A DNA stretch of 64,000 nt from NCBI RefSeq assembly GCF_001317345.1, contig NZ_JXCG01000003.1, positions 62,001-126,000 on the forward strand, given 5' to 3'. The notes beneath the pieces are model-generated. The model was not told where the DNA came from and did no database searches. It saw only the letters and a program-made list of their open reading frames with translations. Below are positions 1-8,520 of this stretch, in pieces (the first letter of the stretch is position 1; every line of letters starts with the position of its first letter). Source of the DNA: Thermococcus sp. EP1 (GTDB lineage: Archaea > Methanobacteriota_B > Thermococci > Thermococcales > Thermococcaceae). Position numbers and translations under genes: made by a program.

Positions 1-2
1 CT

Positions 3-881
3 TTATGCTTTCTTCATAACGACGCTCGCATATCCTACCACTGCATCCGTACTTCTGCTCACCTCAAAGCTTGTGGTGTAATGTAAAACCTCCGTTTCAA
101 CAGCTCCAGCAAGCCTTGAAAACACTATCGCAGTAGCCACTCCTCCAGGGCCGCACATTGTGTGACCCATCTTCCTAATTTCATCAAACATTCCTTTATG
201 GTCAAACTCAAGAATCTTCTGAATAACCCTAAAGTCCCACTCTCTAATTCTTCCGAGCAGATCTTCTCCTCTCGCTCTAAAGGGTACATAACCATATGCA
301 TACCCATAGTGCATCATATCCGTGCTTGCTATAACAACGATATCTCTTCCAAGCTCTTGACTTGCTTCGAAAATTGCTTTTCCCAAATCCTCAGCCACTT
401 CTTCATCTTGGAGACCAAGAGTTATGGGAACAATCTTCACCTCTTCTTCAGCTTTTTGAGAGATATATTGAATAAAGAGTATCTGCACTTCTATGGAATG
501 TTCATATTTGTGGGCAAACTCGTCTAAGTCTGCTATTCCTGAGTGTTTTGCTATGGCTTTAGCGAGGTCTCCATCAACTTTAATTTCTCCCATTGGAGTT
601 GCCCATTTTCCTTCTGGATAAATAGCCACTGGTGAACCTAGGCCAGTGTGATTGGGGCCTATCACAACAAAAGTTTCTGGTAAACCATCCTCGTAAATAG
701 CTTTATACGTTCTTGAAGCAGTAAATCCAGAGAACACGTATCCTGCATGAGGAGCAACTCCCGCAGTTATTTTTCTCTTCTCTCCGAGTTCCCCAAGGTC
801 TTTGAAAAACTCTTTCAACATCATGTTGAGCTCTTCTCCAGTAGGATAAAAACTACCAGCAACTGTGGGATATCTAAGCAT
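3..881 (-). CDS. MEMO1 family protein (AmmeMemoRadiSam system protein B)
   Basis: A 292-residue Memo protein, a fold related to class III extradiol dioxygenases. The sequence carries the family blocks [11 protein letters not shown] at the N-terminus, PHAGY (His near residue 45), GPNHTG (near 78), EHSIEVQ and GHTMCGPGG. The family is one of three proteins (AMMECR1, Memo, radical SAM) that co-occur in prokaryotes; the reaction is unknown. The ATG at 881 is preferred because a GGTGA site lies 5 bases upstream of it; a GTG at 890 is possible. It diverges from the KaiC-like gene at 995. The radical-SAM partner is at 53372-54385, and no AMMECR1 gene was seen in the window. Confidence 0.93.
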   Translation of the reverse strand: MLRYPTVAGSFYPTGEELNMMLKEFFKDLGELGEKRKITAGVAPHAGYVFSGFTASRTYKAIYEDGLPETFVVIGPNHTGLGSPVAIYPEGKWATPMGEIKVDGDLAKAIAKHSGIADLDEFAHKYEHSIEVQILFIQYISQKAEEEVKIVPITLGLQDEEVAEDLGKAIFEASQELGRDIVVIASTDMMHYGYAYGYVPFRARGEDLLGRIREWDFRVIQKILEFDHKGMFDEIRKMGHTMCGPGGVATAIVFSRLAGAVETEVLHYTTSFEVSRSTDAVVGYASVVMKKA

Positions 882-939
882 ATCGCTCACCAGAATTGAT
901 AGAGAATTTGAGGTTTATTAGGATTTGGTTAGAAAAGCT

Positions 940-948
940 TTTATATTT
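940..948 (+). promoter_or_regulatory. TATA box for the KaiC-like gene cluster
   Basis: A TTTATATTT-like box lies about 50 bases before the ATG at 995. A start about 25 bases downstream would leave a short leader carrying the weak GGTG site. No other strong promoter box was noticed before the three following genes, which abut or overlap, so this probably serves the whole 995-3516 unit (inference). Confidence 0.5.
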
Positions 949-994
949 TGAATATTTTTTTAATAACGATAGATGTGCTTTAGGGTGTGCCGTT

Positions 995-1699
995 ATGGCC
1001 CGTATCTCTACGGGGATAGAAGGTTTAGATAGGATGTTACATGGCGGTTTGATTTCTGGAAGAGCATATCTTGTAAAAGGGGGTCCAGGAACTGGCAAGA
1101 CGACTTTGACCATTCATTTCTTAATGGAAGGTGTAAGGAATAATGAAAAGGTGCTGTATATAACCCTTGAAGAGCCGTTAGATGCTCTTAAGCAAGATAT
1201 GAAAAAGCTGGGGTTGGACATTAGTGCACCTCTTTTTAAGGGAATTGATGCAACTCCGATTGGAGAAAGAAGCCATATATTTGAAGGAACTTATCATGAA
1301 GAATTCGCAAAAAGCTTTGGTAAGCTTGTGAAAGCTATAAAAGAGAGATTAGACACTGAGGAGTTTACAAGAGTTGTTATAGACCCAATAACTATGGTAA
1401 AGCTGACAATAGAGAACGATCTTAAGTATAGACGAACATTTATAGGTTTTTTAAAGGATCTTGCAAAGTACAATGTTACGCTACTCATAACTTCTGAGCT
1501 TCATGAGACTGATCTTGAAGATTACTTAGTTAGTGGAGTGATAGAGCTCAGAACATACGAAATTTCTGGAAAGGTCGTTAGAGGAATAAAAATCTTAAAA
1601 TTCAGAGGGAGTTCATTTGATGAACAGATAAGACCTTATAGGCTTACGGACAGAGGTTTTGAGATTTACAGTGAGGAAGGTATATTTGTCGGGGATTGA
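995..1699 (+). CDS. KaiC-like RecA-superfamily ATPase
   Basis: A single-domain KaiC/RAD55-type ATPase of 234 residues. It opens with the STGIEGLDRMLHGG block typical of archaeal KaiC proteins. Walker A is GGPGTGKT at 29-36, the paired catalytic glutamates are in LEEP near 59-60, and Walker B is RVVIDP with Asp near 130. Such proteins are predicted archaeal signal-transduction ATPases. The reading frame is open back to 896, but the residues before MARIST are not family-like, so the ATG at 995 is chosen. The stop TGA precedes the next ATG by 2 bases. Being first of four coupled genes, it is likely the active ATPase of the unit. Confidence 0.9.
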   Translation: MARISTGIEGLDRMLHGGLISGRAYLVKGGPGTGKTTLTIHFLMEGVRNNEKVLYITLEEPLDALKQDMKKLGLDISAPLFKGIDATPIGERSHIFEGTYHEEFAKSFGKLVKAIKERLDTEEFTRVVIDPITMVKLTIENDLKYRRTFIGFLKDLAKYNVTLLITSELHETDLEDYLVSGVIELRTYEISGKVVRGIKILKFRGSSFDEQIRPYRLTDRGFEIYSEEGIFVGD

Positions 1700-1701
1700 G
1701 A

Positions 1702-2304
1702 ATGAAAATAGGTATTTCAGAGCTTGATGAGGTACTTGGAGAAATTGAAGAAGGCAATATTCTTTTACTGGAAACCATCGGTACTTTGGGCGAAGAAGTT
1801 ATTCTTGAAATGCTGAAAGAGAATAAAGAAAATGCTGTTGCTTTTGTAACAAAAAAGATGCGTGATAGATTCAAGGAAATTCCAGAGCTGACTAAGTTGA
1901 AATTAATAGTACTTGGTGAGGAGGTATTTCCAGCAGAACTTTATGCTATATCCTTTAAACTTAGAAATCTGTTTGAAGGGGCTCATGTTGGATTTTTCCT
2001 TTTACATCCCCTTTTGGTTTTCCATCCTCCAACAACTGTTTATAAGTTCTTTTCGGAGATTGCATTAATAGTTCAGGAAAAGAAAGTAGTGCTAACTGCA
2101 ATCATTGATAAGCGTCTTGTGGATGAGAGAATCCTTGCAATGTTTGAGAACTTGGCAACGTACGTTATTGATATTGTTGAGGTCGTGGAAGGTTTTAAAA
2201 TACGTAGAGGGATAAGAGTGAAGAAATCCCCAAAAGGAGGAACTGGATTTTATAAATTCGAAATTAGAAATGGGGAACTTGTTATAGGTGAGCCAATTGA
2301 ATGA
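1702..2304 (+). CDS. KaiC-like protein lacking the P-loop
   Basis: About 200 residues. It starts like a KaiC domain (IGISELDEVLGEIEEGNILLLE), but the position of the Walker A loop reads ETIGTLGEE, with no GKT/S, so ATP binding in the usual way is unlikely. The remainder alternates hydrophobic strands and helices as in a RecA core, with FFLLHP near the Walker B position. It follows the active paralogue by 2 bases and may act as a partner or regulatory subunit. It resembles other P-loop-less KaiC relatives common in Thermococcales; no specific function can be assigned. The ATG at 1702 is used rather than the overlapping TTG at 1696. Confidence 0.75.
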   Translation: MKIGISELDEVLGEIEEGNILLLETIGTLGEEVILEMLKENKENAVAFVTKKMRDRFKEIPELTKLKLIVLGEEVFPAELYAISFKLRNLFEGAHVGFFLLHPLLVFHPPTTVYKFFSEIALIVQEKKVVLTAIIDKRLVDERILAMFENLATYVIDIVEVVEGFKIRRGIRVKKSPKGGTGFYKFEIRNGELVIGEPIE

Positions 2305-2308
2305 GTTT

Positions 2309-2926
2309 ATGCAAGTGATAGTACTTTTACAAATTGTGTTCCTGATAGGTTTAATTTATACTCTCCGTATTGAGTTTATTTTGAATGAGTATGACAAAAA
2401 AGTAAAAAGATTCGCTGTTCTACAGATTAGTGGAGGTTTAATGCTCATTGTTGGAATTTCCGGTTATGTCTTAACCACATATTTGAATCTTTTCTCTATG
2501 AATAATCTCATTTTTGTCTTTTTGACATATTTGGGAGCTGTGGCCACAGTAATGCCTTATAACTCTTCAAGCCTGTTAACAATAGACAAAGAATTTGTGG
2601 TTCAGCTTATTGTAATGGTAATATTTATAATTTACTCATTCATTGTTCATATGTCATATGCTGATATTCTTCTTGGAGCAATCGGTATTGTTATAATCTC
2701 CTTAATAAGATCTCTCCTTTTAATACATGTCCTCTCAATCTTCTTGAGAACTCTCCTTAGATTAGCCTCTTGGTTGGTGGTCATCCAAACTTGGATAAAT
2801 CCGTTTATTCCTGAGACTCCTATTACGTGTAAGCAGTTTATTGCACTTTTTATCTATTTTGTTAGTTTGCTCATCTGGCAGTATTCTACAGTGAGGGTAT
2901 ACGACTGCATAAGGAGGTGGATGTAG
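2309..2926 (+). CDS. polytopic membrane protein, KaiC-cluster
   Basis: About 205 residues with roughly six hydrophobic segments (MQVIVLLQIVFLIG, LMLIVGISGYVL, LIFVFLTYLGAV, LIVMVIFIIYSFIV, ILLGAIGIVIISLI, FIALFIYFVSLLI). No domain was recognised. The start is uncertain: the ATG at 2309 lies 4 bases after the previous stop, while a GTG at 2288 overlaps the previous gene. Its place between the P-loop-less KaiC relative and a second membrane protein suggests a membrane sensor or anchor in the same unit (inference). Confidence 0.65.
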   Translation: MQVIVLLQIVFLIGLIYTLRIEFILNEYDKKVKRFAVLQISGGLMLIVGISGYVLTTYLNLFSMNNLIFVFLTYLGAVATVMPYNSSSLLTIDKEFVVQLIVMVIFIIYSFIVHMSYADILLGAIGIVIISLIRSLLLIHVLSIFLRTLLRLASWLVVIQTWINPFIPETPITCKQFIALFIYFVSLLIWQYSTVRVYDCIRRWM

Positions 2927-3516
2927 TGGAGTGCTATTTTATTCATGACCTTGTAGATTTAATTTTTGGTGTTCTTCTTCTCATGTGGTATTATCACAAT
3001 AAAGAAGTTGGAAAGAATATAAAAACAGCATTAGTTGCTGGATTAATTTTCATCTTGACTTCACTCTTTTATGGTTTTCTTTCTGAGTATATAATAGCTG
3101 TGCTGGAACTTTCTGCCTCGGTTCTTTTCTTTATTCTTTTTGCAAGATTCTTCAAAGAAACACTTGGGGATGGGAATACTATCAAAAGGGTAATTGGGGT
3201 ATTAGTTATAGCACTTCTTGTTCTTATATTTGCTAATATAATGGGAGTGTACAGATCATATATTGTTGTACAGGCGATTTTTTTAACGTGGATAGGATTT
3301 AAACTCTTCATAAACTTTGAGAGAATCAGAATAGGAGACAGGAGTATACTATCTCTCATGATTGTATTTTCTGCGTTAAGTGGGGTCTCGAGGATTCTAA
3401 ATCTGTTAGTGTTAAGTGATTTCTTGTATTTTAGTGCAGTGTTATTTTTACTGCTATCAATTAGTGAGATGATGTACATTTCATTACCTAGAACTTCTAA
3501 CTTTTTTAGACATTGA
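2926..3516 (+). CDS. seven-helix membrane protein, KaiC-cluster
   Basis: About 196 residues with six to seven hydrophobic helices and short loops. The GTG at 2926 is preferred because AAGGAGGTG at 2911-2919 lies about 6 bases upstream; it overlaps the last base of the previous stop. The layout (LVDLIFGVLLLMWYY, then a charged loop, then paired helices) resembles the membrane half of the DUF835 protein at 39797-40915, so this may be a free-standing version of that sensor module (inference, not tested). Last gene of the four-gene unit; nothing coding was seen in the next 180 bases. Confidence 0.65.
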   Translation: MECYFIHDLVDLIFGVLLLMWYYHNKEVGKNIKTALVAGLIFILTSLFYGFLSEYIIAVLELSASVLFFILFARFFKETLGDGNTIKRVIGVLVIALLVLIFANIMGVYRSYIVVQAIFLTWIGFKLFINFERIRIGDRSILSLMIVFSALSGVSRILNLLVLSDFLYFSAVLFLLLSISEMMYISLPRTSNFFRH

Positions 3517-3695
3517 ATTTATTCTGGTGAAGAGGCTTTAAGGATAGACAGTGATTCCAACCTTTATTGTTTTCTTTATCTCATTTTTGATGCTATCAGA
3601 GAATTAAGCCTGGCACTCTTGCTTGTCCTAGCAGTTTTAAGATTTCCTTAGAAAAGCTTAATATACTCCCCATCATATCAATTTTAGGTGAAAGC

Positions 3696-4409
3696 ATGTA
3701 CGGGTGGAGAGGTAGAATAGGTTTAATAGTCCCATCATCAAACACCACAATGGAGATGGAATTACATTCTGCTTTGCCAGAGGGTGTTTCATTACACACT
3801 GCGAGAATGCCACTAAGAAACGTCACTGAAGAGGAGTTATTGGCAATGAGTGGTCTTGCATTAGAAAGTGCGAGACTTTTAAAAGACGCTGATGTGGATT
3901 TAATTCTCTACGGATGTACAAGCGGTTCTTTCATAGGTGGAAGGGAGTTTGATAAAGAGCTCTCCATGAAAATAGAAGACGAAGTAAAGCTCCCTGTGGT
4001 AACAACGAGTACGGCAATTGTTGAGGCGTTAAAAATTTTAGATGCCCAACAAATCCTTGTAGTCACTCCTTACACAGATGAGATAAATCAAAGAGAAAGA
4101 GAATTTTTAGAGGCAAATGAATTCGACGTTATTGATATTCGAGGGTTGGATATAATTGATAATAGAAAAATAGGTCGTTTGGAACCATATGAAGCTTACC
4201 GCATGGTTAAAGCATTGTTCACTGATGAAGCAGATGCAGTGTTTATAAGCTGCACTAACTTCAGGACTTTTGAAATCATTGAAGCGTTGGAAGAGGATTT
4301 GGGTGTCCCTATAGTTACGAGCAACCAAGCCTCTCTTTGGCTAGCACTAAGAGAACTCGATGTGAGGGAAAAATTACCTTGGCTTGGAAGACTTTTTGTT
4401 GAATATTAA
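3696..4409 (+). CDS. Asp/Glu racemase-fold protein (maleate isomerase / arylmalonate decarboxylase family)
   Basis: A 237-residue protein of the Asp/Glu/hydantoin racemase superfamily. The N-terminal GRIGLIVPSSNTTMEME matches the maleate cis-trans isomerase group. The two expected cysteines are present in LYGCTSGS (near residue 70) and ISCTNFRT (near 187). The family uses this cysteine pair for isomerisation, racemisation or decarboxylation of small carboxylic acids; the true substrate cannot be read from sequence. AGGTGA precedes the ATG by 4 bases and a TTAATATA box lies near 3660, so it probably has its own promoter. ADP-PFK follows in the same direction after about 90 bases. Confidence 0.85.
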   Translation: MYGWRGRIGLIVPSSNTTMEMELHSALPEGVSLHTARMPLRNVTEEELLAMSGLALESARLLKDADVDLILYGCTSGSFIGGREFDKELSMKIEDEVKLPVVTTSTAIVEALKILDAQQILVVTPYTDEINQREREFLEANEFDVIDIRGLDIIDNRKIGRLEPYEAYRMVKALFTDEADAVFISCTNFRTFEIIEALEEDLGVPIVTSNQASLWLALRELDVREKLPWLGRLFVEY

Positions 4410-4481
4410 GTCTTTTCCTTGGTTTCTTTTTCATCTCAAGATGAGAAATATTTTTAAGTTATTTTGTACACTTCACCTAGT

Positions 4482-4498
4482 ATTCACTGAGGGTGATA
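4482..4498 (+). promoter_or_regulatory. probable TrmBL1/Tgr operator (TGM-like) of ADP-PFK
   Basis: The sequence ATTCAC-N5-GTGATA matches the Thermococcales glycolytic motif TATCAC-N5-GTGATA at 10 of 12 positions. It lies downstream of a TTTTTAAGT promoter box (about 4451-4459) and overlaps the ribosome binding site of ADP-PFK. Established knowledge: sites downstream of the promoter box repress glycolytic genes when sugars are absent. Placement here fits that rule. Confidence 0.6.
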
Positions 4499-4500
4499 GT

Positions 4501-5886
4501 ATGATGGAGTTCCTCAGGGACTTCCAGAGAATGAGCATGTATTTGGCATATAATGTGAACGTTGATGCTATAGTATACTTAAATGAAAAGCACATTGAGA
4601 GTCTCATAAAGGAATTTGGAGTAGAGAACATTAAAAGACGGATAGAAGAGTATCCGAGAGAGATAAATGATCCACTAGACTTCGTTGCGAGACTTATTCA
4701 TGCCCTTAAGACTGGAAAACCACAAGCTGTTCCTTTAGTAGCTCATGAGGCAGACAAGTGGTTCAATTCCCGCTTTACCTATGATGTTGAAAGAATCGGT
4801 GGGCAAGTAGGAGTGATAGCCAATCTCCTTGCTAACCTTAATTTTAATAGAGTGATAGCTTATTCTCCTTTACTTGGGAAGAAACAAGCAGACATGTTTG
4901 TAAATAGAGATAACCTTCTTTATCCAGCAATTGAAAAGGAAAAAGTTGTTTTAAAAAAGCCATTGGAATCATATAGGGAAGGGGATCCAGTAAAGATCAA
5001 CAGGATCTTTGAGTTTAGGCAGGGAACTAAGTTCAAGCTTGGAAATGAAGAGATAATTGTTCCATATTCTGGTAGGTTTATAGTTGCATGCCGCTTTGAG
5101 GAATTTGCTCGGATAGAAACGTCTCCAGAGCTTAAGCCTCATCTACCAGAAATTGGTGAAATTGTAGATGGTGTTATTTTGTCAGGTTATCAGGGAATAA
5201 GAAAGCACTACAGTGATGGAAAAGACGCAAATTACTATTTGAGAAAAGCTAAGGAAGACATTAAGCTCCTTAAAAGGAAAAAAGACGTCAAAGTTCATGT
5301 AGAGTTTGCTTCAATTCAGGATAGAGAACTAAGGAAGAAAGTGATCTATAACATCTTTCCCCTCGTAGATAGTGTGGGAATGGATGAAGCTGAAATAGCC
5401 CACATATTAAGTGTTCTTGGGTATAGAGATCTAAGCGATAGGATTTTTACCTACAACAGAATTGAAGACGCTGTTTTGGGGGCAAAAATTTTATTGGATG
5501 AGCTTAACCTTGAGATTCTCCAGATTCACACAATTTACTATTTAATGTACATTACACACCGAGATAATCCCCTTAGTGAAGAAGAGCTCTCAAAATCCTT
5601 AGAGGTTGGCACTACTTTAGCCGCTACAAGGGCATTTTTAGGAGATATAAAACGTCCAGAGGATGTTAAAGTTGGTTTAAATATACCATTCAATGAAAAA
5701 GGAGAATTCGTTAAACTTAGATTTGAAGAAGCAAAAGCGAAGATGAGAACTAGAGAATATAAGATAGTCATGATCCCCACAAGGCTTGTTAAGAAGCCAG
5801 TTTCCACGGTAGGTCTTGGAGACACGATTTCAGCGGGAGCCTTTGCAAGCTACTTAAGTTTGTTGAGGAAAAATGGCGTATATTAA
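4501..5886 (+). CDS. pfkC: ADP-dependent phosphofructokinase
   Basis: A 461-residue ADP-specific phosphofructokinase of the modified archaeal Embden-Meyerhof pathway: ADP plus fructose 6-phosphate gives AMP plus fructose 1,6-bisphosphate. The protein follows the known Thermococcales enzymes throughout: AYNVNVDAIVYLN, RRIEEYPREIN, RIGGQVGVIANLLA, NRIFEFRQGTKFKLG, SGYQGIRKHYSDGKDAN, MYITHRDNPLSEEEL, and the ribokinase-like GLGDTISAGAF motif with the catalytic Asp near 441. The start is the first ATG of ATGATG after GGGTGATAGT; the frame is open further upstream, but that part overlaps the preceding gene and is not family-like. A probable sugar-regulator site overlaps the leader. Confidence 0.96.
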   Translation: MMEFLRDFQRMSMYLAYNVNVDAIVYLNEKHIESLIKEFGVENIKRRIEEYPREINDPLDFVARLIHALKTGKPQAVPLVAHEADKWFNSRFTYDVERIGGQVGVIANLLANLNFNRVIAYSPLLGKKQADMFVNRDNLLYPAIEKEKVVLKKPLESYREGDPVKINRIFEFRQGTKFKLGNEEIIVPYSGRFIVACRFEEFARIETSPELKPHLPEIGEIVDGVILSGYQGIRKHYSDGKDANYYLRKAKEDIKLLKRKKDVKVHVEFASIQDRELRKKVIYNIFPLVDSVGMDEAEIAHILSVLGYRDLSDRIFTYNRIEDAVLGAKILLDELNLEILQIHTIYYLMYITHRDNPLSEEELSKSLEVGTTLAATRAFLGDIKRPEDVKVGLNIPFNEKGEFVKLRFEEAKAKMRTREYKIVMIPTRLVKKPVSTVGLGDTISAGAFASYLSLLRKNGVY

Positions 5887-5939
5887 AGTTCAGAATGATT
5901 TATTGCTTGTGAGGTATTTGTTTCCATTTAAATGAAGAG

Positions 5940-5973
5940 AGTTATAAGTTAGAACTTATGAGTTATAACTTAC
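5940..5973. repeat. AGTTATAACTTA-type repeat cluster
   Basis: Between the convergent ADP-PFK and XerA genes lie AGTTATAAGTTA (5940-5951) and AGTTATAACTTAC (5961-5973), with an inverted partial copy GAACTTAT between them. The same 12-mer AGTTATAACTTA occurs in another convergent spacer at 60462-60473. The rest of the 164-base spacer is AT-rich and shows no gene. Confidence 0.5.
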
Positions 5974-6050
5974 TTCTTATACTTTCTTAAGTTCTTAAAA
6001 TTATGGGAGCAATGGAAATACACTCCTTTTGGATCTTTAAATAAGAGATA

Positions 6051-6890
6051 TCATTCTCCAATGAGTTCATCAATGAGTTTAGCTTTCTCTTGGGCCTTCT
6101 TTAAGTGTTCAACAGTAACCTTGGTGTAAATTTGGGTTGTTGAGAGGTTTGAATGTCCAAGAATCTCTTGGATGACTCTTATGTCAATACCCTTTTCCAA
6201 CATATGGGTTGCAAAACTATGGCGAAGCATATGGGGAGTCACTTTTACACCAGCTTTGTCTCCATACTTTTTGAGCAGATACCACACTGTCTTTGGCGAT
6301 ATCTTATCCTTTTTTTCCCTTCTAATTTCTACAAATAAGTATTCGCTTCCATCCTTCCGTGTTTTTAAATAACCCCTAATCTCTTCAAGAAGTGGGTTCG
6401 CTAGCGGTACTATCCTATCTTTTGCGCCTTTTCCTCCTTTTACGATTAAGACCCCTCTGTTGAAGTCTATATCCTCTATCTTAAGATTGCATATCTCACT
6501 GACTCTGAGGCCCGTGCCGTAGAGCAATAGTATTATAAGTCGATCTCGTTTTTTTGTTGGAGGCACGGCATTTAGGAGTTTTCTAACTTCTTCTCTTGTT
6601 AAGCTCTTAGGTAAGTTTCTTGGGACTTTTGGTGACTTCAATTTCTCGGCATCTTCATCAAGGCCTTCAAATCTGAAATATGATTTTAAAGCCTGAACAA
6701 CGAGATTAAGACTTTTATTGGAGTAGCCTTCTTTCTTTAGTTTGGCAAGAAAACGAAGTGCAGAACGATAATTGGGATTTTTAACATCTTTTAAAAATCT
6801 CTCTACGTAGTAGGTGTACATTCTAACTGTTTGAGGACTTTTCCCCTCGAGTTCGAGATAGGTTTTAAACTCTTCTATTCCATCGTCCAT
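6051..6890 (-). CDS. xerA: tyrosine recombinase XerA
   Basis: A 279-residue integrase/recombinase of the XerC/D class. The N-terminal SAM-like core-binding domain contains [21 protein letters not shown]. The catalytic residues are all present: Arg in GTGLRVSEI (about 129), Lys in KGGKGAKDR (about 154), HxxR in [12 protein letters not shown] (about 220-223), His in [13 protein letters not shown] (about 246) and the nucleophile Tyr (about 255). Archaeal XerA resolves chromosome dimers at a dif site; no dif site was found nearby. The start is taken as the ATG at 6890; a GTG at 6899 is possible. It follows the Toprim gene by about 30 bases and may share its transcript. Confidence 0.93.
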   Translation of the reverse strand: MDDGIEEFKTYLELEGKSPQTVRMYTYYVERFLKDVKNPNYRSALRFLAKLKKEGYSNKSLNLVVQALKSYFRFEGLDEDAEKLKSPKVPRNLPKSLTREEVRKLLNAVPPTKKRDRLIILLLYGTGLRVSEICNLKIEDIDFNRGVLIVKGGKGAKDRIVPLANPLLEEIRGYLKTRKDGSEYLFVEIRREKKDKISPKTVWYLLKKYGDKAGVKVTPHMLRHSFATHMLEKGIDIRVIQEILGHSNLSTTQIYTKVTVEHLKKAQEKAKLIDELIGE

Positions 6891-6918
6891 AAGGATCACG
6901 AAAATAAATTATAAAAGA

Positions 6919-7761
6919 TTAAAAGTCTTCAAATCTTGTCTCCGGTTCTTCGATTTCTTCGGGGGTTTTTTCTTCTACTTGGGGTTCTTCCTTTTGTGCT
7001 TGGGCTATACTTAGGCTTAGATGAACGATTCTGAGAAGCTCAACTATGAGATCCTCGTCTTCTGAGTATATGTATCCTTGGCCAACGATTATCTTTCCTC
7101 CAAGGTTCAACTTTTCAACAGCTTCTGCAATAAATTCCTCTTCAGGAGGCGTTGTTTCACCGAAGAGTTCTTTCCAGATTTCGGCTAATCTAAAAACATT
7201 GGCCCTTTTCTTTAAGGACTCCTTAAGTCTGTTGTTCTCTTCCAAAATCTGACTATATTCTTCTAGGAGCTCTCCATATTTCTGCTCGAGTTCTTGATAA
7301 TTCCGTTTAAGCTCTTCGTTTTCTTGGCTTAACATTTCGTATTTCCCCTTTAAGTCAAATAGTTGATTTCTTAGGGCTACGTACTCAGGCAAAACTTGGA
7401 GGCTCTTTAGGCCTGCTCTAACGAGAGTGTTTTTGAGCTCTTTTCTTACCAACTCCACATCTATGTGTTCCAAGTCATGCCCCATTGGGATTTTCATTCT
7501 TTCCACTTGACCAACTAGCTCACCCAGCTCTCTGAACATTCTCTCCGCAAGCTCTCTTCCGACCCTATCTGCATCTGTAGCTATTATCAGTAAATCTGCT
7601 CCAGCTGCAGCACTCTTGGCTATTTCTAAGTTTGTAGTAGGGATTATAGCAGAAATTGTTATATTGTACTCACTCCCAAGAGCTAGTCCTTGGAGAGCTT
7701 TACTCACTACCTCTACATCACTTGCTCCTTCCACCAAAATTCTAACATCAACAATAGTCAT
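6919..7761 (-). CDS. Toprim domain protein with coiled coil (COG4026-like)
   Basis: A 280-residue protein. The N-terminal half is a Toprim domain: VRILVEGASDVEVVSKAL gives the conserved Glu, and LLIIATDADRVGRELAERM gives the DxD. Residues about 115-190 form a strong coiled coil (ENEELKRNYQELEQKYGEL), followed by a small domain and an acidic tail. Such archaeal proteins are catalogued as Toprim proteins of possible nuclease function; no activity is established to my knowledge. The ATG at 7761 is chosen because GGAGGTG lies 6 bases upstream; the first in-frame GTG at 7776 sits inside that site region. XerA lies immediately downstream on the same strand. Confidence 0.85.
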   Translation of the reverse strand: MTIVDVRILVEGASDVEVVSKALQGLALGSEYNITISAIIPTTNLEIAKSAAAGADLLIIATDADRVGRELAERMFRELGELVGQVERMKIPMGHDLEHIDVELVRKELKNTLVRAGLKSLQVLPEYVALRNQLFDLKGKYEMLSQENEELKRNYQELEQKYGELLEEYSQILEENNRLKESLKKRANVFRLAEIWKELFGETTPPEEEFIAEAVEKLNLGGKIIVGQGYIYSEDEDLIVELLRIVHLSLSIAQAQKEEPQVEEKTPEEIEEPETRFEDF

Positions 7762-7827
7762 TCCCAGCACCTCCACGGGGTGTTACCCCCGAGTTTTTAT
7801 TGGTCAGGCGTTATAAAAGTGTTTGGG

Positions 7828-8520
7828 CTAAACTTCTATTTCTAGGTTATTGTTCTCCAAGATAATTTCTCCATTGGGAAGGAGGCTTATAGAAATTCCC
7901 TTAATTTCAACACCTCTCTCTTTTGCTTCTTTTAAAAGTTTGGCAATTTTTGGGTCACCTTTTTCATATGGCTTAAATTTCTTAACTCCTGGCAAGGCTC
8001 CGATAAAAATTATCATTGTCCTTTTTCCACTATCTTTGAGGTTTATGAGCTCTTTTATGTGTTTTTGTCCTCTAATGCTTGGACAGTCGGGGTACATAGC
8101 GTATTCTCCCTCTCTCAGAACCGCACTTTTCATCTCGACCCATACTTCTTCTCCATTGCAGTCTAAAAGATAGTCTAACCTTGAATTGCCTATTTTGACC
8201 TCTTTTCGTTTTATTCTACACCCCTTGAGCCAAGAAACTAACCCTAATTCCACAGCTCTCTCAAAGGCTTTTGCTTGGGTCCTTGTGTCTATGATTGCTC
8301 CCCTTCCATTCGCTTCTAAGAATCCAATTAAGATGAAATCTGTTTTTCCACCTTGCTTTGGAACACAAAATGCCTTTCTCCCTTCTATCATAAACTCCTC
8401 TAAACGCCCAGTGTTTGTTATTAAAGCTTTTTTAATTTCTCCATTTACTTCCACTAGGCCAACAAACCGATTAAGTCTTTTTATGAAAGTGCACTCAATT
8501 ATTGGAAGCTTTAATAACAT
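7828..8520 (-). CDS. sfsA: SfsA family DNA/RNA nuclease-fold protein
   Basis: An SfsA (sugar fermentation stimulation) protein of about 230 residues. Seen: KRLNRFVGLVEVNG near the N-terminus (OB-like part), TNTGRLEE, the nuclease-fold block SRLDYLLDC...EEVWVEMKSA, and the RGQKHIKELINL block. The PD-(D/E)xK-like residues Asp, Glu and Lys are retained. The role is uncertain; the bacterial homologue affects maltose metabolism and binds DNA. Homologues usually start MLLKLP, so the ATG at 8520 is preferred, although the frame is open to an ATG at 8592 and neither start has a strong ribosome binding site. Confidence 0.88.
   Translation of the reverse strand: MLLKLPIIECTFIKRLNRFVGLVEVNGEIKKALITNTGRLEEFMIEGRKAFCVPKQGGKTDFILIGFLEANGRGAIIDTRTQAKAFERAVELGLVSWLKGCRIKRKEVKIGNSRLDYLLDCNGEEVWVEMKSAVLREGEYAMYPDCPSIRGQKHIKELINLKDSGKRTMIIFIGALPGVKKFKPYEKGDPKIAKLLKEAKERGVEIKGISISLLPNGEIILENNNLEIEV

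Noticed and set aside
4146-4160. TTGGATATAAT stretch resembling the left half of the Pyrococcus dif site
   Set aside because: It lies inside the racemase-fold gene, the right half does not match, and the bases are explained by the codons.
4384-4500. Upstream extension of ADP-PFK by 39 codons
   Set aside because: It overlaps the preceding gene and the promoter, lacks similarity to the family, and the ATG at 4501 has a good ribosome binding site.
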